Assembly (NCBI GenBank): GCA_003649565.1
Contig: QMSF01000014.1
Span: 1 to 10,782 of the forward strand
Reading direction: 5' to 3'
Length of the DNA: 10,782 nucleotides
Origin: Thermoprotei archaeon
Lineage (GTDB): Archaea > Thermoproteota > Methanomethylicia > Nezhaarchaeales > WYZ-LMO8
This document shows, in pieces, positions 1 to 4,688 of the stretch (positions are counted from its first letter, which is position 1; each line of letters begins with the position of its first letter). Made by a program: the position numbers and the translations under genes. The notes below the pieces were generated by a model that saw only the letters and a program-made list of their open reading frames with translations, was not told the origin of the DNA and did not search any database.

Positions 1-146
1 ATAGCTGCTGCCTCTCTTGCCTCTACTTGCCCTACCATACCGTCAGCTATGGGAAGCGCTTTGCCATCCTTAACTCCAAGCCCTTTAATATGACTATGAG
101 CACCAACTCTTTCAAATCTTCCAAGGGGCACTATTCGAGAGGACAT
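1..146 (-). CDS. TIP49/RuvB-like (RuvBL) AAA+ ATPase, N-terminal fragment
   Basis: This is the first 48 codons of a gene that continues past the left edge of the window. The reading frame starts at ATG 146-144, and a G-rich Shine-Dalgarno-like run (151-156) lies four bases upstream. The peptide contains [12 protein letters not shown] (about residues 13-24) and [12 protein letters not shown] (about 36-47). These are the two N-terminal signatures of the TIP49 (RuvBL1/RuvBL2, Rvb) family, lying just before the Walker A loop, which is outside the window. Eukaryotic members are hexameric ATPases of chromatin-remodelling and RNP-assembly complexes; archaeal members are widespread, but their role is not settled. 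The start lies inside the 3' end of the upstream HAD gene, with a 35-base same-strand overlap in another frame, which suggests co-transcription. The identification rests on the short signature only, but that signature is distinctive. Confidence 0.85.
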   Translation of the reverse strand, partial: MSSRIVPLGRFERVGAHSHIKGLGVKDGKALPIADGMVGQVEAREAAA

Positions 147-858
147 AGACTCCCCCCTGAGTCTTCATTAGAGATTTACTGCGCCCCGCTAAAATGATAT
201 CGAGAGCTTGTAGAAGTGAGTCGACACTTCTTTTAAGTTTCAAGCCTCCTCTGAAAACGTGTATGGCATTTAAACCAATTCTCTCAGGTCCGATAACGTC
301 AGTTTCAATGTTATCGCCTACGAAGATAGCATTAAAAGCAGAGGTTATCTGCATAGCTCTTAAATATATCAATGGATGCGGCTTACGAATACCTAATTGA
401 GCTGACGTCAATATATCATCGATATAGCTCATCAAGCTTAACTTTCTCAGCGACTCCAATGCCATGTAATGATCAGATATATTAGATACGACTATAACCG
501 TGAAACCATTTCTCTTCAATTCCCTCAAGAAGACAAGCGCATCTTCATGAGTCCTCCGAGTATCTACATAATGATGTATTAAGACCTCCCTCAGCCTCTC
601 TATGAAGCCTCCATTAACCGCAAAAATCTTCCCTAATGTTATCTTCAATATAGTATGTAAACTCACTTCAATCAGCAACTTTCTCTTTACAACCTTTAGC
701 GAATTATATACTTCATCAAAGGCATGAGCTAATTTTGTGGCTTCTGAGGGATCAACTCTTAGATCTTCACTCAGGATAACATGCTTAAAAACTTCTGTAA
801 TTCGTGGACCATGAATTAGAGTATTGCCTAGATCAACTAAGACGACTTCTCTTCGCAT
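112..858 (-). CDS. HAD-superfamily hydrolase, motif I of DxGxT type
   Basis: The 248-residue protein has the four HAD motifs in order. Motif I is VDLGNT with nucleophile Asp9, motif II is VVSN with Ser125, the lysine is Lys159 in RKPHP, and motif IV is GDNIETD with Asp182 and Asp187. A helical cap domain of the C1 type fits between about residues 18 and 105. Members are usually cytosolic phosphatases of small metabolites; the substrate here cannot be read from the sequence. The residue two after the nucleophile, normally the acid/base Asp of phosphatases, is Gly11. DxGxT forms are known in the superfamily, so this alone does not mean inactivity. AGGG (867-870) is a possible ribosome site eight bases before the ATG. 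A box C/D RNA lies 22 bases upstream of the start, and the gene's 3' end overlaps the TIP49 start by 35 bases. Its mRNA may begin at the same promoter as the sRNA, because no TATA box is well placed between the two. Confidence 0.85.
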   Translation of the reverse strand: MRREVVLVDLGNTLIHGPRITEVFKHVILSEDLRVDPSEATKLAHAFDEVYNSLKVVKRKLLIEVSLHTILKITLGKIFAVNGGFIERLREVLIHHYVDTRRTHEDALVFLRELKRNGFTVIVVSNISDHYMALESLRKLSLMSYIDDILTSAQLGIRKPHPLIYLRAMQITSAFNAIFVGDNIETDVIGPERIGLNAIHVFRGGLKLKRSVDSLLQALDIILAGRSKSLMKTQGGVYVLSNSAPWKI

Positions 859-880
859 AATGCAAACCCTTAATTATACA

Positions 881-934
881 TCAGCCCTGCGTGGGTTCTT
901 CATCCCTAAGGTCAGCCCTTTTGAGCATCATCAC
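881..934 (-). ncRNA. Box C/D guide sRNA (2'-O-methylation guide)
   Basis: Reading the minus strand, a complete archaeal C/D layout is visible. Box C is GTGATGA (934-928), followed by a 12-base guide (927-916), box D' CTGA (915-912), a 5-base spacer (911-907), box C' GGGATGA (906-900, one base off RUGAUGA), a 15-base guide (899-885) and box D CTGA (884-881). Archaeal C/D sRNAs of about 50-60 nt bind L7Ae, Nop5 and fibrillarin, and direct methylation at the nucleotide paired with the fifth base upstream of D or D'. By that rule the D' guide would address a U within CCCUUUUGAGCA, and the D guide a G within CCCUGCGUGGGUUC. The flanking bases give little terminal stem, which is common in archaea. 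A TATA-like TTTTAAGT (966-959) sits about 26 bases upstream of box C. The RNA lies in the leader of the HAD gene. The targets are inferred; I could not search the rRNA or tRNAs. Confidence 0.8.
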
Positions 935-958
935 AGGAGCTTTCTCCTCACGCTAAAT

Positions 959-966
959 ACTTAAAA
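959..966 (-). promoter_or_regulatory. TATA-like box for the C/D sRNA / HAD transcript
   Basis: On the minus strand this reads TTTTAAGT and is preceded by the purine-rich GCGAAG (972-967), a fair TFB-recognition (BRE) element. Its centre is about 26-28 bases upstream of box C of the sRNA (934), the standard archaeal distance to the transcription start. It is the mirror image of the box that serves thiDN. Confidence 0.5.
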
Positions 967-972
967 CTTCGC

Positions 973-980
973 TTTTAAGT
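973..980 (+). promoter_or_regulatory. TATA-like box for thiDN
   Basis: TTTTAAGT is centred about 23-24 bases before the TTG start of thiDN at 1000. This predicts a transcription start at or within a few bases of the start codon. It forms a perfect 8-bp inverted repeat with 959-966, with a 6-base spacer, so the two divergent promoters lie back to back. The palindrome could also be read as a repressor operator. Confidence 0.5.
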
Positions 981-999
981 TTCCTTGTAGGGGTCTTCT

Positions 1000-2406
1000 T
1001 TGCAACTCATAAAGTGGCTTAATCAAGTTGAGCCTAAGCATGTATTAACAATAGGCGGTCTCGACCCTATTGCAGGTGCAGGTGTATATGCAGATGTGAA
1101 GGCTTTATCAATGATAAAGGCATTGCCTTTAATTGTAGCTACCTGCATTGTCTTTGAAAATACGCAAGGTGTCAAAGGAATTATGCCTTTATCGCACGAT
1201 GCCGTACGCCTTCAACTTAAAATGATACTCCATGATTGTGAGCCTCATGCAGTTAAAATAAGCTTAGTTCATAACCAAGAAATAATCGAAGCTCTTGTCA
1301 ATGAGCTTCCAAGAAATTTGCCTATAGTTTTAGATCCAATACTTGAAAGCTGGGATGGCTATAAACTAATAACACCTGAAGGATTAAAGGCATTAAAAGA
1401 ACAACTAATCCCTAAGTCGACCGTCATAACGCCTAACATCTTTGAAGCTAGCATACTAAGTGGAGTTAAAATAAAGGATTTAGACTCAGCCAAAGAGGCT
1501 GCCAGGAAAATAGCGAATTTTGGAGTTAAATGTGTAGCAATAAAAGGCGGCCATCTCTCATTTCGAAAAGCTATCGACCTTCTCTATTACGAAGACGACT
1601 TTTTCATAATGGAAAAGGAAAGAACTCATGAAGAAGCCTTTCATGGATTGGGCTGCGCTTTTGCCGCATCATTTGCCGGCTTTATAGCTCATGGATTAAA
1701 TGTTATTGAAGCCTTTAAGTTTGCATCGCTATTTACAGCTTATGCAGTAAAAGGCTCCTATAAGTTAAAAGGCAAAGCTAAAGTATCAAATCCTCTTGAA
1801 CTTTACTACAAATCCCTGGATGTAATAAAAGTGTTAGAAAGCATGCATGAAGCTTTAGCAAATATAGAAGCCATTAAAGGCTTAGAGGACTTAACACCCG
1901 AAGTCGGCGTAAACATCGCCATGTGCTTGCGAAACCCAACAACATTAGATGATGTATGTGGAATAGAAGGAAGATTGAGGCCCATAAGAGGCTTTCTAAG
2001 AGCACATGGCACAATAAAATTTGGTGGCTCTAGACACCTAGGAAGCATGCTCATCGAGGTTAATAAGCGATGGCCATCAATTAGGGCGTGTATCAACATT
2101 AAGTACTCTGAGGAAATTTTAAAGGCAATCAAAGCATTAGGCTTCAAAATAACGTCATTTGACAGAAGCAAAGAGCCACAAGAGGTAAAGTCGAGAGAAG
2201 GTTTAAGCATGAAGTGGGGGGCTCAAGAAGCACTAAAAGATTTATCATTAGAACCTGACGTCATATACGACACAGGCGATGTAGGTAAAGAACCGATGAT
2301 AAGGGTTTTCGGGAAAGATGCGATCGACGTTGTTAAGAAAATAGAATTAATAAATGCTAAGCTCAGGGAGTTACAGGAAACCTCGAGAAGTCAACACTCT
2401 CCTTAA
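1000..2406 (+). CDS. thiDN: ThiD-ThiN fusion: HMP-phosphate kinase / thiamine-phosphate synthase
   Basis: This 468-residue cytosolic enzyme joins two steps of thiamine synthesis. Residues about 13-270 are ThiD (hydroxymethylpyrimidine-phosphate kinase): GGLDPIAGAG (19-28), IVLDPI (109-114), ITPNIFEA (143-150), KGGH (182-185) and the anion-hole segment HGLGCAFAA with Cys219. Residues about 285-455 are ThiN, the archaeal thiamine-phosphate synthase that replaces ThiE. FGGSRHLG carries His346, and Arg325 lies 21 residues earlier, the spacing I recall for the catalytic Arg/His pair of a Pyrobaculum ThiDN. The ThiN here is the fused enzyme form, with no helix-turn-helix of ThiR type. The start is TTG: a stop codon (988-990) lies just upstream in frame, and the first in-frame ATG would remove the nucleotide-binding segment. 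GGGG (990-993) is a weak ribosome site. The 3' end overlaps the convergent nucleotidyltransferase gene by 36 bases, covering the tail beyond the ThiN fold. Confidence 0.93.
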   Translation: MQLIKWLNQVEPKHVLTIGGLDPIAGAGVYADVKALSMIKALPLIVATCIVFENTQGVKGIMPLSHDAVRLQLKMILHDCEPHAVKISLVHNQEIIEALVNELPRNLPIVLDPILESWDGYKLITPEGLKALKEQLIPKSTVITPNIFEASILSGVKIKDLDSAKEAARKIANFGVKCVAIKGGHLSFRKAIDLLYYEDDFFIMEKERTHEEAFHGLGCAFAASFAGFIAHGLNVIEAFKFASLFTAYAVKGSYKLKGKAKVSNPLELYYKSLDVIKVLESMHEALANIEAIKGLEDLTPEVGVNIAMCLRNPTTLDDVCGIEGRLRPIRGFLRAHGTIKFGGSRHLGSMLIEVNKRWPSIRACINIKYSEEILKAIKALGFKITSFDRSKEPQEVKSREGLSMKWGAQEALKDLSLEPDVIYDTGDVGKEPMIRVFGKDAIDVVKKIELINAKLRELQETSRSQHSP

Positions 2407-3093
2407 AGCTGGATCCTTAGATGCAAGCATCATCAATGCTTCCTCAATACTCTCGCCTGGCCCGACTTCATACTTTAAATATACACCGGTTCTACCAACT
2501 TCATCCCTTCGTGTTAACACTTTTATCCTTTCTTGCACGACATCAAGGCTAACACCAACTTTATTGGCTGCATAAAGCTCTTTACCTATTATTGGCTCTT
2601 CATAGTGACCTCTAGGTGAAGGCTCGATAAGCTTAAGCCTCTTATCAACTCCACATACCCTCTTATTGTTCTTCAGTTCACTAAGAGTCAGTTCACCGCC
2701 AAACTTGTAAAACTCCCTTTCATGCCGTGTCAGATTGGTCAAAGGAAATGTGATTATAGTAGCCTCATCAAGATAAATATGGGCCTTAACCGCATGAGCT
2801 GGCGTTGCTTGAGTCAATATACGTTTAAAAGGCTTTATATTCAATTCATCAAGTAACAATTCAATGCGATAAGAGGGCACTACGTATGGAATCACTATAT
2901 CGATATCACTTGTTGGGCTTACATCCCCTCTGGCGACGCTTCCATGAATTATGGGGTTAAGCCCTATCCTTTCTAAATTCTCCATAATCTTTATGGCTTT
3001 ACTTCTAAGTTCAGAGAGCAACCTCCATTGAGACTCGCTATAAACTACTTCTATTCTATCCCCAATCTTGACGGGCTTCCTTCTCCTACTCAC
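2371..3093 (-). CDS. Archaeal nucleotidyltransferase-domain protein (Pol beta-like fold)
   Basis: The predicted protein has 240 residues. GSVARGDVSPTSDIDIVI (51-68) is the signature of the NTP_transf_2 / minimal nucleotidyltransferase fold, with Gly51-Ser52 and the metal-binding pair Asp63 and Asp65. A third acid is probably Asp109 or Glu110, next to HIYLDE. The conserved downstream blocks GVDKRLKLIEP (148-158) and LTRRDEVGRTGV (193-204) match a family found mainly in archaea whose substrate is unknown. I chose the GTG at 3093. A more upstream ATG at 3183 would run into the divergent radical SAM gene and add 30 residues unlike the family, whereas the family start MSRRRKPVKIGDR fits. A TATA-like box is centred 27 bases before the GTG and no ribosome site is visible, so the mRNA is probably leaderless. 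The gene is convergent with thiDN and divergent from the radical SAM operon. Confidence 0.82.
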   Translation of the reverse strand: MSRRRKPVKIGDRIEVVYSESQWRLLSELRSKAIKIMENLERIGLNPIIHGSVARGDVSPTSDIDIVIPYVVPSYRIELLLDELNIKPFKRILTQATPAHAVKAHIYLDEATIITFPLTNLTRHEREFYKFGGELTLSELKNNKRVCGVDKRLKLIEPSPRGHYEEPIIGKELYAANKVGVSLDVVQERIKVLTRRDEVGRTGVYLKYEVGPGESIEEALMMLASKDPALRRVLTSRGFL

Positions 3094-3116
3094 AAGTTGT
3101 TTATAAATGAGCAAGC

Positions 3117-3124
3117 TATAATAA
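3117..3124. promoter_or_regulatory. TATA-like box shared by the divergent nucleotidyltransferase and radical SAM genes
   Basis: TATAATAA (plus strand) / TTATTATA (minus strand) is centred at about 3120. On the minus strand it is 27 bases from the GTG of the nucleotidyltransferase (3093), ideal for a leaderless transcript. On the plus strand it would place a start near 3147, about 8 bases before the radical SAM ATG (3155). Use in both directions is inferred; the minus-strand role is the better supported. Confidence 0.42.
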
Positions 3125-3130
3125 CATAAC

Positions 3131-3147
3131 CGTTTCTTAAAGAAACG
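3131..3147. promoter_or_regulatory. 17-bp palindrome, candidate operator
   Basis: CGTTTCTT and AAGAAACG are perfect inverted arms of 8 bp around a single central A. With a one-base centre it is unlikely to work as an RNA hairpin; its form is that of a site for a dimeric DNA-binding protein. It lies between the TATA-like box and the radical SAM start, so a bound protein would block rightward initiation and could also affect the leftward gene. No regulator gene is present in the window. Confidence 0.45.
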
Positions 3148-3154
3148 CAAGCAT

Positions 3155-4174
3155 ATGTCCTCCATTACTAAGAGAATGCTCATAGAAGTTCCAACGGATT
3201 GGCCACTGATAGGATGTATAGCTTTTGGCCTAATAGATCGAGGTACAAACTTAATTCAAATAAGGCCATCCTCATCATGTCCTCTCTCATGTATATTCTG
3301 CTCGACAGATGCTGGTCCTTCATCTAGAAGTAGACAAGCTGAGTACATAGTCGACGTAGATCATCTATTGAGATGGCTCAAATATCTTCTCGAGTTCAAG
3401 CGATCAAAGACCATTGAAGCCCACATAGACACAGTTGGTGATCCACTGACATATCCACGAATAGTGGACTTAATCCATAGGCTTTCAGAAATACCCAGAA
3501 TCAAAGTTATCTCCATGCAGACGCATGGCTTTCTCTTATCATATAAATTGATAAGCGATATGGAAGCTGCTGGTCTTTCACGCATAAACCTGTCGATCGA
3601 TGCTTTAAATCCAAAGCTAGCAAAAGAATTAGCTGGCACACAACACTATGAATTAAATCACGTATTGGAAATGGCTGAAGCCATAGCCAATAGCAAAATA
3701 GACCTTCTCATAGCACCCGTTTGGGTTCCTGGGTATAATGACGAGGAAATACCAAAAATCATCGAGTACGCATTAAAAATCAAAGCTGGCAAGCAGTGGC
3801 CTCCTTTAGGCATACAGAAATACAATGTTCATAAGTATGGAAGGAAACCTAAAGGAGTAAAGCCAATGACGTGGTTCAAGTTTTACAAAGAGCTACGAAA
3901 ACTTGAGGAAAAATTTCATGTGAAATTGATACTAAAACCTGAAGATTTTGGAATAACCAAAGACACAAGGCTTCCACTAAGCTTTAAAAAAGGCGAAAAA
4001 GTGCGTGTACATGTGATTGGTTATGGCTGGCTTAAGGGCGAGAAACTCGCCATACCCCTCCATGGCGATAGGATAATAACCCTGATAAACGCTTTTGATA
4101 TTGAAATAGGCTCCAAAATATCAGCTAGAATATTAGCTTGCAAGGATAACATATACATAGCAGAACCACTATGA
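3155..4174 (+). CDS. Radical SAM protein with C-terminal TRAM-like domain
   Basis: The 339-residue protein carries the radical SAM [4Fe-4S] motif CxxxCxxC as CPLSCIFC (Cys42, Cys46, Cys49). It is followed by a GGEP-like strand, DTVGDPLTYP (92-101), and further barrel strands such as INLSIDA (144-150) and LLIAPVWVPG (184-193). Residues about 270-339 are predicted all-beta (EKVRVHVIGYGWLKGE and a final strand pair) and look like a TRAM/OB-type RNA-binding domain. The whole resembles the uncharacterised archaeal radical SAM family I associate with COG2100; that assignment is from memory. A TRAM domain together with radical SAM chemistry points to RNA modification as in MiaB/TtcA-type enzymes, but the substrate is unknown. 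ATG 3155 is used; ATG 3176 is a possible alternative because residues 1-7 look weakly conserved. The stop overlaps the next gene's start as ATGA, so the two are translationally coupled. Confidence 0.85.
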   Translation: MSSITKRMLIEVPTDWPLIGCIAFGLIDRGTNLIQIRPSSSCPLSCIFCSTDAGPSSRSRQAEYIVDVDHLLRWLKYLLEFKRSKTIEAHIDTVGDPLTYPRIVDLIHRLSEIPRIKVISMQTHGFLLSYKLISDMEAAGLSRINLSIDALNPKLAKELAGTQHYELNHVLEMAEAIANSKIDLLIAPVWVPGYNDEEIPKIIEYALKIKAGKQWPPLGIQKYNVHKYGRKPKGVKPMTWFKFYKELRKLEEKFHVKLILKPEDFGITKDTRLPLSFKKGEKVRVHVIGYGWLKGEKLAIPLHGDRIITLINAFDIEIGSKISARILACKDNIYIAEPL

Positions 4175-4629
4175 GAAAAACTGAAGAAAATGTAATAATT
4201 ATAAGAAAAGCATCACCATCGGATTTTGCTCAAATAGTCAAAATAGAGAATCTAAGCTTTGAGAAACCGTATCCACCAGCTTTGATTTTATCGCTTCTTT
4301 ATTTGCATAGCGATTTATTCTATGTTGCCGTGGCTAATAACGAAGTCATTGGCTATGTAGTAGGTGCGAAAAAGGGTAATGGTCATGGCCATGTAATCTC
4401 TATAGCAGTAAAGCCTGAATGGAGAAGAAGAGGTGTGGGCACTAAGCTCATGGAAGCCTTACTAAACGCCTTTAAAGAAAGAGGATTAAAAGCTGCAATA
4501 CTCGAAGTTGCCACCAGCAATAGGGAAGCCATTGCTTTCTACAAAGCCCTGGGATTTGAGAAAATCGACCTCATGAAGAAGTATTATCCATGGGGCGAAG
4601 ATGCTTATGTAATGATCAAAAAGCTCTAA
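4171..4629 (+). CDS. rimI: GNAT N-acetyltransferase, RimI/Ard1 (NatA-like) type
   Basis: The 152-residue protein is a single GNAT domain. Motif A is VISIAVKPEWRRRGVG, with the acetyl-CoA pyrophosphate loop at residues 85-90 (RRRGVG). Motif B is LEVATSNREAIAFYKALGF (111-129). The end, KKYYPWGEDAYVM (136-148), is the peptide-binding YY...EDAYxM segment typical of RimI and the archaeal Ard1/Naa10 homologues, which acetylate protein N-termini in the cytosol. Archaeal enzymes of this type are broad in substrate, and partner Naa15 subunits are generally absent. The ATG overlaps the TGA of the radical SAM gene (ATGA), making a two-gene operon. Whether the two enzymes share a pathway cannot be told from the sequence. 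A substrate other than ribosomal protein S18 is likely, since the RimI name derives from bacteria. Confidence 0.88.
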   Translation: MRKTEENVIIIRKASPSDFAQIVKIENLSFEKPYPPALILSLLYLHSDLFYVAVANNEVIGYVVGAKKGNGHGHVISIAVKPEWRRRGVGTKLMEALLNAFKERGLKAAILEVATSNREAIAFYKALGFEKIDLMKKYYPWGEDAYVMIKKL

Positions 4630-4688
4630 TCAAGTACGCACTAAGCTTATTCCTAAGCTAAAGCATTATTTTAACGGGAGCGTCAACC

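Noticed and set aside
859..999. TPP riboswitch before thiDN
   Set aside because: I looked for the conserved CTGAGA and ACCTGAT-type elements of the thiamine riboswitch on the plus strand and did not find them. The space is taken up by the minus-strand C/D RNA and the divergent TATA boxes, and the thiDN mRNA seems nearly leaderless.
1806..2210. Antisense open frame within thiDN (and similar open frames opposite or within the radical SAM, DHH and other genes)
   Set aside because: These lie entirely inside well-supported coding regions, have no recognisable domains or ribosome sites, and look like shadow frames.
3094..3183. Longer N-terminus for the nucleotidyltransferase, starting at 3183
   Set aside because: It would cross the start of the divergent radical SAM gene, the palindrome and the TATA-like box, and adds residues unlike the family. 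The GTG at 3093 fits better.
4641..4659. Direct repeat CTAAGCT spaced 12 bases apart before polB
   Set aside because: Only seven bases long in AT-rich DNA, overlapping a palindromic TAAGCTTA; chance is likely and no function is suggested.
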